The notes under the pieces were generated by a model. It was not told the DNA's origin. It worked only from the letters and a program-made list of their open reading frames with translations, and ran no database searches. A stretch of 37,226 bases of DNA from Gemmatimonadota bacterium (GTDB taxonomy: Bacteria > Gemmatimonadota > Gemmatimonadetes > Longimicrobiales > RSA9): the NCBI GenBank assembly GCA_019347975.1, contig JAHWKI010000006.1, positions 1-37,226 of the forward strand, read 5' to 3'. Made by a program: the position numbers and the translations under genes. Within the stretch, counting starts at the first letter, position 1, and the number at the start of each line of letters is the position of its first letter. Shown here piece by piece: positions 1 through 9,082 of this stretch.

Positions 1-635
1 AGGTCCCGCTCCACCGAGAGGAGGACCTGACGCATCCGGCTCTCCACCGGCAGCATCTCGAGCAGCTCCTGCTTGTCCGGCGCATCGACCTCGAGATAGA
101 AGCCGACCATGTCCGCGAACCGGCCCGAGTCCTCGATCCCCTCCACGAGCTGCTGTAGCGCCTCGTCCGGGATCCCCCGGCGGCGGCCCAGCTCGACCGA
201 GCGGTCCCTGAGTTCCCGGTCCAGCGCCTTGTACGCCGGATCCTGGGGATCGGGCACCGGCTCTTCCTCCACGATCCGGATCACCGCCTCCAGCCCCGCA
301 TCCTCCGATTCCTCGTATTCCAGCGCGCGTCCCCGCTGGTCGCCCTGGATCAGGAGCTGGAGCCCCCCGCGCACCCGCTGGGCCTGCACGACGCGCACGA
401 TCACCCCGAAGTCGTACAGCACTTCGGGGGTCGCATCGTCCAGGTTCTCCTTCTGGCACACGGCGAACATTCGCCGGTCGCCGCTGAGCGCCTTCTGGAT
501 CGCCGCGACCGTACCCGGCCGCCCCGCGCTGATCGGCACCGCCACCCCCGGGAACACGACCGTCTCCCGCAGCGGAAGCACCGGAAGCCTCACTCGATCA
601 CCCATCCCCGCCACCTTTCCCTTCGGACCACCCAT
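1..635 (-). CDS. lon: Lon protease, N-terminal (LAN) domain, partial; truncated by the window start
   Basis: Reverse-strand translation reads MGGPKGKVAGMGDRVRLPVLPLRETVVFPGVAVPISAGRPGTVAAIQKALSGDRRMFAVCQKE...LPVESRMRQVLLSVERD, a Lon N-terminal domain. Absent from the ORF track because it runs off the edge. Start could also be 605 or 647. Confidence 0.87.
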   Translation of the reverse strand, partial: MGGPKGKVAGMGDRVRLPVLPLRETVVFPGVAVPISAGRPGTVAAIQKALSGDRRMFAVCQKENLDDATPEVLYDFGVIVRVVQAQRVRGGLQLLIQGDQRGRALEYEESEDAGLEAVIRIVEEEPVPDPQDPAYKALDRELRDRSVELGRRRGIPDEALQQLVEGIEDSGRFADMVGFYLEVDAPDKQELLEMLPVESRMRQVLLSVERD

Positions 636-1016
636 GGGCGGCCTCATCCTCGTTTCCCTGTCCCCGAACCCTACCGTCGAGCTCTCGCCCGCGAATGAGC
701 GAGGTCTGCCGATTCGGAAGGACGAATCACGACCGTCCCCTACAGGGGCACCATGCTTGCCACACCGCCCCGATCCGACGTTTCGCACCGGCTTCGTCCC
801 CCCAATGGCCCAACGTATACCCCGCCGGGCCGTGTCGGCTCCACCGGCTGTCCGGTCCGCCGGATTGGCGCAAACCCCGCTTTTCTGCCGCAGTGGCAGG
901 CCGTGCGGCCGGGCGGCGAACGGTTGAGCCATTTCCCGGGTACGAGCATATTCTCCGGATCGCGCGTCCCCCAACGAAAGCGACTCCCCCTGAGACTCCC
1001 CGGCGCTCTGGTCTGC

Positions 1017-1802
1017 ATGGTGGCGACGGTGCTTCTTCCCGCGGCGAGCGCGGCGCAGGAGTCGGCCCCGCGGGAAGCCGCGACGGTCGTCCTGCTCCAC
1101 GGCCTCGGCCGGACGCCGCTCTCGATGGGGCCGATGGCGCGCTCGCTGGAGGAGGGTGGATTCCGGGTCGTGAACCTGGGCTACCCGTCTCGCAAGCGGT
1201 CCATCGACGAGCTGGTCGACTCGCTCGACACGGCGCTCGCCGCCTGCTGCCCCGGGGCGACCGTCCATTTCGTCACGCACTCCTTGGGTGGGATCCTGGT
1301 CCGGGCCTACGTCCTGAGCCACGGCGCGGAGCGGGTCGGCCGTGTGGTGATGCTGAGTCCGCCCAACGGGGGGAGCGAGGTGGTGGACGGGCTGGAGGGG
1401 CTGGGGCCGCTGGATTGGCTGCTCGGCCCGACGTTCGTCGAGCTCGGCACGGACAGCGCCGCGCTTCCCGCGCGTTTGGGGGCACCCGGTTTCGAGGTCG
1501 GCGTGATCACCGGGGAGCGCTCGCTGAACCCGCTGTTCTCGTGGTGGCTGCCCGGCCCCGATGACGGGGCCGTCACGGTTGCGTCGGCCCGGCTGGACGG
1601 AGCGGCCGCCTTCCTCGTGGTGCCCTATTCCCACACGTTCATCATGCGGAAGGAAGACGTGATCGAGCAGGTGATCGCCTTCCTCCGGACCGGGCGATTC
1701 GTCGAAGACGTGTCGGCGGCCGGTGCGCACGAGCGCCCGGGGCACCGGCGAGGTCTTGCGGGGAGGGGGTCGGCGGCGGCAACCTCGTCGCATGATCGAT
1801 GA
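1017..1802 (+). CDS. Secreted alpha/beta hydrolase (lipase/PGAP1-like)
   Basis: VVLLHGLGRTPLSMGPMA and VHFVTHSLGGILVRAYV (GxSxG nucleophile elbow, THSLGG), preceded by a signal-peptide-like segment; exact start uncertain within ORF 753..1802. Confidence 0.75.
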   Translation: MVATVLLPAASAAQESAPREAATVVLLHGLGRTPLSMGPMARSLEEGGFRVVNLGYPSRKRSIDELVDSLDTALAACCPGATVHFVTHSLGGILVRAYVLSHGAERVGRVVMLSPPNGGSEVVDGLEGLGPLDWLLGPTFVELGTDSAALPARLGAPGFEVGVITGERSLNPLFSWWLPGPDDGAVTVASARLDGAAAFLVVPYSHTFIMRKEDVIEQVIAFLRTGRFVEDVSAAGAHERPGHRRGLAGRGSAAATSSHDR

Positions 1803-2319
1803 CGCGAAGGGACCCGGTGCGCCGGCGGTGATCCGGGGCTCCGCGTGTCCGGGGTGCGGCGCGGTCATCGCCGATCCGGGCGGAAGGAAGCACGCGGCGA
1901 CGGGGAGCTCACCGGGCTGCTGGGCCGCGTACGGTGATCTGGTGGGGCGGGAGTACGGCGAGTGGTCAAACCCCCCGATCCACCGGCTGACGTCGGCGAC
2001 GTACGCCGCCCAGCATCCGGGCGAGCCGACCGCCCAGGGGATCCAGGCGGCCGCCGTCCACCTCATCACGCTCCTGTTCAGCGTGGAGCGAGGGATCGAC
2101 GCGGCCCGCGTGCCTCGCGAGATCGGCCGGGCCGTCGCCGACCCCTCGCTGTTCCGCTGGCTGGAGCCGCCGGAGGACCCTGGCTGGTGGACCATCCTGG
2201 ATGTTCGCGGCGCTCGCGATGTGAGGGATCACACCGCTCGTGTCCGGCGCTGGGCCAGCTCCGTATGGCAGGCATGGGGGCCTCATCACGCCACCATCCG
2301 CAAATGGGCGGGGCGGTGA
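1792..2319 (+). CDS. DUF5946-like protein
   Basis: MIDDAKGPGAPAVIRGSACPGCGAVIADPGG...SPGCWAAYGDLVGREYGEWSNPPIHRLTSATYAAQHPG; start overlaps the end of the upstream gene. Confidence 0.65.
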   Translation: MIDDAKGPGAPAVIRGSACPGCGAVIADPGGRKHAATGSSPGCWAAYGDLVGREYGEWSNPPIHRLTSATYAAQHPGEPTAQGIQAAAVHLITLLFSVERGIDAARVPREIGRAVADPSLFRWLEPPEDPGWWTILDVRGARDVRDHTARVRRWASSVWQAWGPHHATIRKWAGR

Positions 2320-2332
2320 GGGTCCTCACGTC

Positions 2333-2764
2333 ATGACGGCTGCGATCCGGACGCGCCTCCGCTTCGGGCTGTGGGCCCTCCTCATCGCCGGCTGGGCCGT
2401 AGCCGTCTGGCTGATGTGGGTGGGGATGGGGTCAGGGCCGTCGGATCCGCGGCTCGAAACATCCCCGATCGCCAGCCCCACGATGCGGACCTTCTACGCG
2501 GCCGCCCTCTTCAGCGGCCTCGAGCTCGCGGTGATTCTGGCCATCCTCTGGCCCCCGCGTCCCGAGTACTACGCCACCCGCCTCGCCGTTAGCGTAACGG
2601 CCCTCGCCACCTGGTTCGTGCTGAGCACACGGATCGATGCCACGGGCATGGACCGCGTCCACCGGCAGTGGCTGATCGCGATGATCGCCATGCTCGCCGT
2701 CGCGCTCGCGGCGACGCTGCTGTACCGCGCCACTCGTCGTTTCGATCGTCCCCGGGAGGAGTGA
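2333..2764 (+). CDS. Small hypothetical membrane protein (about 4 TM)
   Basis: MTAAIRTRLRFGLWALLIAGWAVAVWLMWVG... with several hydrophobic segments; internal ATG chosen from ORF 2240..2764. Confidence 0.55.
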   Translation: MTAAIRTRLRFGLWALLIAGWAVAVWLMWVGMGSGPSDPRLETSPIASPTMRTFYAAALFSGLELAVILAILWPPRPEYYATRLAVSVTALATWFVLSTRIDATGMDRVHRQWLIAMIAMLAVALAATLLYRATRRFDRPREE

Positions 2765-2948
2765 TGACGGAAACCTGAGGGACGGGGATTTGCTCATGAG
2801 CCCGCCCGCCTCCGATACTCCTCCGGGCGACGTCTGCCATGCCCGGGAGCAAAACGCCGCCAATGCGGCTGGATGCCAGCCTCAGGATCGCGCGGTTTTT
2901 GCGGCACCTCACGCGGTTTGAGTGACACACACAGCAGGAGGCGGTTCA

Positions 2949-4142
2949 GTGGCGAACAGGGGCACTATCGGGATTTTGACGGGCGGCGGAGATGTGCCGG
3001 GCTTGAATCCTGCCATCCGGGCGATCACCATCCGAGCCCTGAGGGAGGGCTACAGGGTGCTGGGGATCCGGCGGGGATGGGCCGGCCTCGTCGACCTCGT
3101 CCCCGAGCAGGGGGCGGACAACCGGAACAACGTCCAGGAGCTGACGGAGGAGATCGTGAACCGGGCGGGTCGCACGGGCGGGACGTTCCTCCACACCTCC
3201 CGGACGCGTCCGAGCCACCTCCCTCGCGCGGTCGTGCCCGACCATCTCCGGGACCGCTACACCGAGGAGATCAACGACGCCACTCCCTCCGTGCTCCGGC
3301 ACCTGGAGCACCTCGGCATGGAGACGCTCATCGCCATCGGCGGTGACGACACCCTGAGCTACGCCCACCGGCTCCACACGGAGGGCGTGAAGGTCGTCGC
3401 GATCCCGAAGACGATGGATAACGATGTCCCCGGGACCGATTACTGCATCGGGTTCAGCACGTGCGTCACCCGCACGATCGCGCTGACCCACGGGCTCAGG
3501 ACGTCGGCGGGCTCACACGAACGATTCCTCATCATCGAGGTGTTCGGCCGCTACGCCGGCTTCACCGCCCTCCTTCCCACCATGGCCGGGGCCGCCGACC
3601 GGTGCCTGATCCCGGAGCATCCGTTCGATCTCGACCACCTCACCGAGCTGATGGTCTACGATCGAAACCGCCACCCCTCGCGCTACTCCGTCGCGCTCAT
3701 CTCCGAAGGCGCCACGATCGAGGGTGGCGACATGAGATTCGAGGGGCAGGAGGCCGATCAGTTCGGGCACCGAAAGCTCGGTGGCATCGGCGACGTCGTT
3801 TCCGAGGAGATCAAGAACCGGTCGGCGAAGTTCAACAACGGTCATCGGATCAACGTGGTGAACCAGAGGCTCGGCTACCTCGTGCGGAGCGGGGACCCGG
3901 ACGCCATGGACTCCATCGTCCCCATGGCGTTCGGCAACCTGGCGCTCGATCTGCTCCTGTCGGGGAAGTCCGGTCGCCTCGTCAGCGTGCGGAACGGCGC
4001 GTACGACAATGTCCCCATCGACGTGATCACGGGGCGGAAGAAGGTGGTCGACGTCCAGCGGCACTACAACACGGACCGCCTGCGGCCGATCTACCATACG
4101 TTCAACCGGCAGCCGGTTTTCATCATGACGAGTGATGTTTGA
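2949..4142 (+). CDS. 6-phosphofructokinase, residues consistent with PPi-dependent type
   Basis: GILTGGGDVPGLNPAIRA, AIGGDDTLSYA, IPKTMDNDVPGTDYCIGFSTCV; GTG start with AGGAGG upstream. Confidence 0.9.
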   Translation: MANRGTIGILTGGGDVPGLNPAIRAITIRALREGYRVLGIRRGWAGLVDLVPEQGADNRNNVQELTEEIVNRAGRTGGTFLHTSRTRPSHLPRAVVPDHLRDRYTEEINDATPSVLRHLEHLGMETLIAIGGDDTLSYAHRLHTEGVKVVAIPKTMDNDVPGTDYCIGFSTCVTRTIALTHGLRTSAGSHERFLIIEVFGRYAGFTALLPTMAGAADRCLIPEHPFDLDHLTELMVYDRNRHPSRYSVALISEGATIEGGDMRFEGQEADQFGHRKLGGIGDVVSEEIKNRSAKFNNGHRINVVNQRLGYLVRSGDPDAMDSIVPMAFGNLALDLLLSGKSGRLVSVRNGAYDNVPIDVITGRKKVVDVQRHYNTDRLRPIYHTFNRQPVFIMTSDV

Positions 4143-4149
4143 GGGGGGC

Positions 4150-4240
4150 GCGCGGCTGACGCCGCGCATCAGGCCCCTGCGGGGCATCACGGCCCTTCGG
4201 GCCAACACGCCCCTGCGGGGCATCACGGGCCCTCGGGCGG
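4150..4240. repeat. Intergenic hairpin cluster including a 36-bp imperfect tandem repeat
   Basis: GCGCGGC-TGAC-GCCGCGC hairpin (4150..4167), followed by two copies of GCCCCTGCGGGGCATCACGG(C/G)CC(T/C)TCGGGC starting at 4173 and 4209. Confidence 0.7.
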
Positions 4241-4246
4241 AGGCGC

Positions 4247-4741
4247 ATGAGCTTTGAGATCGGGGAGTTTCTCTGGTACTTCGAGCGCGTTCGGGAGCGG
4301 ACGCTGCGGGTTCTGGCGTGCGTCCCTGACCACCGGATGCACTGGAGGCCGGCGGCCGGTGCCTTCTCATTCGGCGACCTGGTGCGCCACCTGGGCGCGG
4401 TGGAGCGGTGGATGTTCGCCGAGAACGCGTCACGGCGGCCGAGCCGCTACCCGGGGCACCAGGCGGAGCTCGCGGAGGGGTACGGCGGGGATCTGGCCTA
4501 CCTGGCGGCGATGCACGAGCAGGCGATGGAGATCTTCAGGGGGCTTACGGCCGAGGATCTCGACGCCCGGTGTGTCACGCCGGGCGGAGCGGAGATCACG
4601 GTCTGGAAATGGCTCCGGTCGATGGTGGAGCACGAGGTCCACCACCGCGGGCAGATCTATCTGATGCTGCGGATGCTGGAGATCGAGACGCCGCCGCTCT
4701 ACGGGCTCAGCTCCGAGCAGGTCCGGGCGAACAGCCTGTAG
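4247..4741 (+). CDS. DinB family protein
   Basis: [57 protein letters not shown]...[19 protein letters not shown]; DinB-fold helices with conserved His residues. Confidence 0.82.
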   Translation: MSFEIGEFLWYFERVRERTLRVLACVPDHRMHWRPAAGAFSFGDLVRHLGAVERWMFAENASRRPSRYPGHQAELAEGYGGDLAYLAAMHEQAMEIFRGLTAEDLDARCVTPGGAEITVWKWLRSMVEHEVHHRGQIYLMLRMLEIETPPLYGLSSEQVRANSL

Positions 4742-4833
4742 CTTGCCCCGAATCGCCCGTCGGGCCCATCCTCAGAGCTGACGCCCGCACCATTCTCGAC
4801 GACGCCGACGCGGCGTCTCATCGCCGGACCACG

Positions 4834-6522
4834 ATGGCCACAGACCTCTCCCGCACCATCCGCGCGCCCCGGGGCACCGATCTTTCCTGCAAGGGGTGGC
4901 AGCAGGAGGCGGCGCTCCGGATGCTCATGAACAACCTCGATCCCGACGTGGCCGAGCGGCCGGAAGACCTCGTCGTCTACGGGGGAACGGGTCGGGCCGC
5001 GCGGAGCTGGGAAGCGTTCGACGCCATCGTCGCGTCGCTGAGGGCGCTGGAGAACGACGAGACGCTGCTGGTCCAGTCGGGGAAGCCGGTGGGGGTGTTC
5101 CGGACCCACCCCGGCGCGCCCCGCGTCCTCATCGCCAACAGCAACCTGGTGGGACGGTGGGCGACGTGGGACCACTTCCGGGAGCTGGAGCGGCGGGGTC
5201 TCATGATGTACGGCCAGATGACGGCGGGTTCCTGGATCTATATCGGCACGCAGGGGATCCTGCAGGGCACGTACGAGACGTTCGGCGCCGTCGCCCGCCA
5301 GGAGTTCGAAGGCTCCCTGAAAGGGCGGTGGGTCCTGACCGGCGGGATGGGCGGGATGGGCGGGGCACAGCCGCTGGCCGCGACCATGAACGAGGGGGCG
5401 GTGCTCTGCGTGGAGGTCGATCCGCGCCGGATCGAGAGGCGGCTGGCGACTGGCTACTGCGACCGCATGACCACGGACCTCGACGAGGCGCTGGAGTGGG
5501 CCACGGGGGCGGCGTCCCGTGGCGAGGCGCTGAGCGTCGGGCTGGTAGGCAACTGCGCGGAGGTGCTGCCCGAGATCGTCCGCCGGGGCGTCGTGCCCGA
5601 CGTGCTGACGGATCAGACTTCGGCCCACGATGAGCTGAACGGCTACATCCCCGCCGGTCTCTCGCTCGGGGAGGCGGACACGCTCCGAGGCCGCGATCCC
5701 GAGGAGTACCGCCGGCGGTCCATGGACAGCATGGCCACGCACTGCCGGGCGATGGTCGAGCTCATGCGGCGCGGCGCCATCACCTTCGATTACGGCAACA
5801 ACCTCCGCGGCCAGGCGCTGGACGCGGGCTACGGGGACGCGTTCGCGTTTCCGGGCTTCGTGCCGGCGTACGTGCGCCCGCTGTTCTGCGAGGGAAAGGG
5901 TCCCTTCAGGTGGGTCGCCCTTTCCGGTGACCCGGCGGACATCCACCGCACGGACGATCTCGTGCTCGAGCTGTTCCCCGAGGACGACCATCTCCGCCGT
6001 TGGATCGGTCATGCCCGGGAGAAGGTCCGCTTCCAGGGGCTGCCGAGCCGGATCTGCTGGCTCGGCCTGGGCGCGCGCGCAAAGTTCGGTCTCGCGCTGA
6101 ACGACCTGGTGGCGCGGGGCGAGCTGGGCGCCCCCATCGTCATCGGCCGGGATCACCTGGACACGGGATCGGTGGCTTCGCCCTTCCGCGAGACGGAGTC
6201 GATGAAGGATGGCAGCGACGCGGTCGCCGACTGGCCGATCCTCAACGCCCTGCTCAACACGGCCAGCGGCGCCAGCTGGGTGAGCTTCCACCACGGGGGC
6301 GGCGTAGGCATCGGCAACTCGCTGCACGCGGGGCAGGTCATCGTCGCGGACGGGACACCCGAGATGCGCGAGCGCCTGGAGCGGGTCCTGACCAACGACC
6401 CGGGGCTCGGCGTGGCGCGCCACGCCGACGCCGGGTACGAGGAAGCGCTGGAGACCGCCGACCGCGAGGGCGTGCGGCTGCCCATGCGCGACCCGACGGC
6501 GGACCGAGCGCCCGGCGGTTGA
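4834..6522 (+). CDS. hutU: Urocanate hydratase
   Basis: [100 protein letters not shown]. Confidence 0.96.
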   Translation: MATDLSRTIRAPRGTDLSCKGWQQEAALRMLMNNLDPDVAERPEDLVVYGGTGRAARSWEAFDAIVASLRALENDETLLVQSGKPVGVFRTHPGAPRVLIANSNLVGRWATWDHFRELERRGLMMYGQMTAGSWIYIGTQGILQGTYETFGAVARQEFEGSLKGRWVLTGGMGGMGGAQPLAATMNEGAVLCVEVDPRRIERRLATGYCDRMTTDLDEALEWATGAASRGEALSVGLVGNCAEVLPEIVRRGVVPDVLTDQTSAHDELNGYIPAGLSLGEADTLRGRDPEEYRRRSMDSMATHCRAMVELMRRGAITFDYGNNLRGQALDAGYGDAFAFPGFVPAYVRPLFCEGKGPFRWVALSGDPADIHRTDDLVLELFPEDDHLRRWIGHAREKVRFQGLPSRICWLGLGARAKFGLALNDLVARGELGAPIVIGRDHLDTGSVASPFRETESMKDGSDAVADWPILNALLNTASGASWVSFHHGGGVGIGNSLHAGQVIVADGTPEMRERLERVLTNDPGLGVARHADAGYEEALETADREGVRLPMRDPTADRAPGG

Positions 6523-6613
6523 CGGCCGGGGACCCCGGCGGCGACGTTGGTGGCCGAAGCCTGCGGCCGCCCCGGGGCGCCGCGACGACTCACGAACGAA
6601 GGAAAGAAGCCGA

Positions 6614-7273
6614 ATGCCGATCGACGGATACGAGCACGACGTGCCGACCTCCGGCCCGTTTCCCACCGATCCCGACATCGACCCCCAGGAGGAGGGGGAG
6701 GAGAGCCCGCGGCCGACGGCGAGTCGGTGGACCGACAGCATCCGGAACCGCCTCTTCCGTGCACGCACGCTCATCATCAGCGGCGAGGTGAATCAGAAGC
6801 TGGCGGCGGAGGTGATGGGTCAGCTTCTGGCGATGGCCGCCGAGTCGGACGACGTCATCACCATCTTCATCAACTCGCAGGGTGGTCACGTGGAGTCCGG
6901 CGACACGATCCACGACATCATCCGCTTCGTGAAAGCCCCCGTCCGGATGGTCGGCACGGGCTGGGTCGCCAGCGCGGGAGCCCTGATCTACGTGGCGGTC
7001 CCGCGCGAACGGCGCTTCTCGCTTCCGAACACCCGATTCCTCCTCCACCAGCCCGCGGGCGGGGCGAGGGGCACGGCTTCCGATGTCGAGATCGAGGCCA
7101 AGGAGATCCTGAAGATGCGAGAGCGCCTCAACCGCGTGTTCGCCGAGCAGACCGGCCAGAGCGTCGAGCGGATCATAGACGACACGCACCGCAACTTCTG
7201 GCTCGGCGCCGAGGCCGCCGTGGAGTACGGCCTGGTGGGCAGCATCATCCAGAACATCAGCGAGCTGCAGTAG
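6614..7273 (+). CDS. ClpP-family serine protease with acidic N-terminal extension
   Basis: INSQGGHVESGDTIHDIIRF, GWVASAGALIY (Ser), LLHQPAGGARGTASDVEIEAKEIL (His), TGQSVERIIDDTHRNFWLGAEAAVEYGLV. Confidence 0.9.
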   Translation: MPIDGYEHDVPTSGPFPTDPDIDPQEEGEESPRPTASRWTDSIRNRLFRARTLIISGEVNQKLAAEVMGQLLAMAAESDDVITIFINSQGGHVESGDTIHDIIRFVKAPVRMVGTGWVASAGALIYVAVPRERRFSLPNTRFLLHQPAGGARGTASDVEIEAKEILKMRERLNRVFAEQTGQSVERIIDDTHRNFWLGAEAAVEYGLVGSIIQNISELQ

Positions 7274-7280
7274 GGGCCGT

Positions 7281-8930
7281 CTACACGTCCCCGGTCCGCT
7301 CCCGGACCACCGCCTGGATCTCGGCCAGCTTCGCGAGGCCCCGCTCCATCAGCGCGGTCGAACGTGCGGTGAGGTCCGCGCGGAACGCCTCGTCTTCGAT
7401 GTCGGCGAGGTTGATCAGCACGTTGCGGTGCGCGCCGTAGAGGCACGCCTCCAGCGCCTTGGCGCCGACATCCAGGTCGGAGCGGGACGAGAACTGGCCG
7501 ACCCGCGCCAGCTCGAGCATCGGGTCCCACGCACGGTCCGCCACCTCCATGGTGCCGAGCGGAACCAGCGTCGCCTTCTTCAGCCCTTCCTGCATGGCCT
7601 TCCGACGGGCCGCCTTCCGTGCTTCCGTGTCCCGCGGCATCTGCATGGCGTCCATGAACGCCGCGAACGCCTCGGTGTCGGCGTCCACCGCCCGGAGCAG
7701 CGTCTCCTGCACCTCGACCAGGGGAGGCAGGTTCTCCCGGACCGCCCCGTCCAGGTGCTCGTACTTGCGCCGACCGTACGTCAGCCAGCCCACCATGGCG
7801 CCGAGCCCGGCGCCGAGCGCGCCCATGAGAGCGGCGACGGACCCGCCACCGGGCGCGGCCGAGCGGGAGCCCACCGCCTCGACGAATCCTCGCACCGTCT
7901 TCCCGATCAGCGGGCCGTCGGCGCTTTCCTCGACCATGTACTCGATGATCTTTTCCTCTGGACGGAATGGCTGGATCGAGGACAGGCCGAGCCGGTCGAC
8001 CGCCAGCCTTATCTTCTGCCTCTGATCGAGGATGAACAGCCCCTCGGATTCGATGTAGTAGTCGGCGGCCTGGAGGATCGCTTCCAGCGGAACCAGCCCG
8101 ACGATCTCGCTCCCGGCGACCCCGACCCCCAACTCCGACGCGTCGTTGCGGATGGCCTCGTAGACGGCGTGGATCGGAGTGACGCGGTAGTTGTCGAGGT
8201 TCATCGAGACCTGCGCCAGGCCGTATTCCTCCACCTCCCAGCCGATCCCCTTGACCGCCTCGAAATAGCCGGGCTCCTGGATCGCCTCGCCGCCGGGGCC
8301 CTTCACGGTCCGCCCCTGCTCCCGGACGTTCAGCGCCAGCCGGTGAGCCTGGTTTCGGGTGCCCAGGATGTTGACATTGTAGGCAATCAGGAAGAAGCGG
8401 GCGCCGGTCACCGTCGCGCCCGACCGGGGGAGGAACGTGGCGGGTCCGAAATCGGGCTTCCAGTCGGGCGAGGCGATCTTCTCCGCGAGTCCCTCGTACT
8501 CCCCCTGCCGGATCTGGCGGAGCGCCTTTCGGTGCTCCTGCGGCTGCGCCTCCTCGTACAGGTAGATGGGGACGCCCAGCTCCTCGCCCACCCGCGCCCC
8601 GAACCGCTCGGCGCAGGCGACACAGTCCTCCATGGTGACCCCGGCCACCGGGATGAACGGCACCACGTCCACCGCGCCCAGCCGGGGGTGCTCGCCGGTC
8701 TGCCGGGTCATGTCGATCAGGCGGTAGGCGGTGGCCGCGGCCCGGAACGCGGCCTCCACGACGTCGTCCGGCGCACCCACGAAGGTCATTACGGTCCGGT
8801 TCGTCGACGCCCCCGGGTCGACGTCCAGCAGCTTCACGCCCGCCACCGCGCGGATGCTGTCCGCGATCGCGTCGAGGATGGCCGCATCACGGCCCTCGGA
8901 GAAATTGGGAACGCACTCGACCAGCCGCAT
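7281..8930 (-). CDS. ftcD: Bifunctional glutamate formimidoyltransferase / formimidoyltetrahydrofolate cyclodeaminase
   Basis: N-terminal MRLVECVPNFSEGRD and AHRLALNVREQGR; C-terminal cyclodeaminase domain IGKTVRGFVEAVGSRSAAPGGGSVAALMGALGAGLGAMV. Confidence 0.94.
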   Translation of the reverse strand: MRLVECVPNFSEGRDAAILDAIADSIRAVAGVKLLDVDPGASTNRTVMTFVGAPDDVVEAAFRAAATAYRLIDMTRQTGEHPRLGAVDVVPFIPVAGVTMEDCVACAERFGARVGEELGVPIYLYEEAQPQEHRKALRQIRQGEYEGLAEKIASPDWKPDFGPATFLPRSGATVTGARFFLIAYNVNILGTRNQAHRLALNVREQGRTVKGPGGEAIQEPGYFEAVKGIGWEVEEYGLAQVSMNLDNYRVTPIHAVYEAIRNDASELGVGVAGSEIVGLVPLEAILQAADYYIESEGLFILDQRQKIRLAVDRLGLSSIQPFRPEEKIIEYMVEESADGPLIGKTVRGFVEAVGSRSAAPGGGSVAALMGALGAGLGAMVGWLTYGRRKYEHLDGAVRENLPPLVEVQETLLRAVDADTEAFAAFMDAMQMPRDTEARKAARRKAMQEGLKKATLVPLGTMEVADRAWDPMLELARVGQFSSRSDLDVGAKALEACLYGAHRNVLINLADIEDEAFRADLTARSTALMERGLAKLAEIQAVVRERTGDV

Positions 8931-9006
8931 CGCCGCCGCCCTGCTCCTGGGAGATCCCGGAACCCGTGCTCGACTCTGCCGGGCGCCTGGCCCCGCGTCA
9001 AGTCGC

Positions 9007-9041
9007 GCCGGCCATGGCCGGCTGGCACGCGGCTGGCACGC
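9007..9041. promoter_or_regulatory. Perfect 16-bp palindrome followed by perfect 11-bp tandem direct repeat in the ftcD/hutF divergent intergenic region
   Basis: GCCGGCCATGGCCGGC (9007..9022); GGCTGGCACGC x2 (9020..9041), read directly. Confidence 0.5.
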
Positions 9042-9082
9042 CGCTGCACCGAGCCCGCACCTGAACCGGGAACGGCAGGACG

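Noticed and set aside
4699-6777. 692-aa minus-strand ORF antisense to hutU
   Set aside because: Shadow ORF from GC-rich codon bias; the sense strand encodes an unmistakable urocanase and the antisense product is Arg/Pro/His-rich with no domain.
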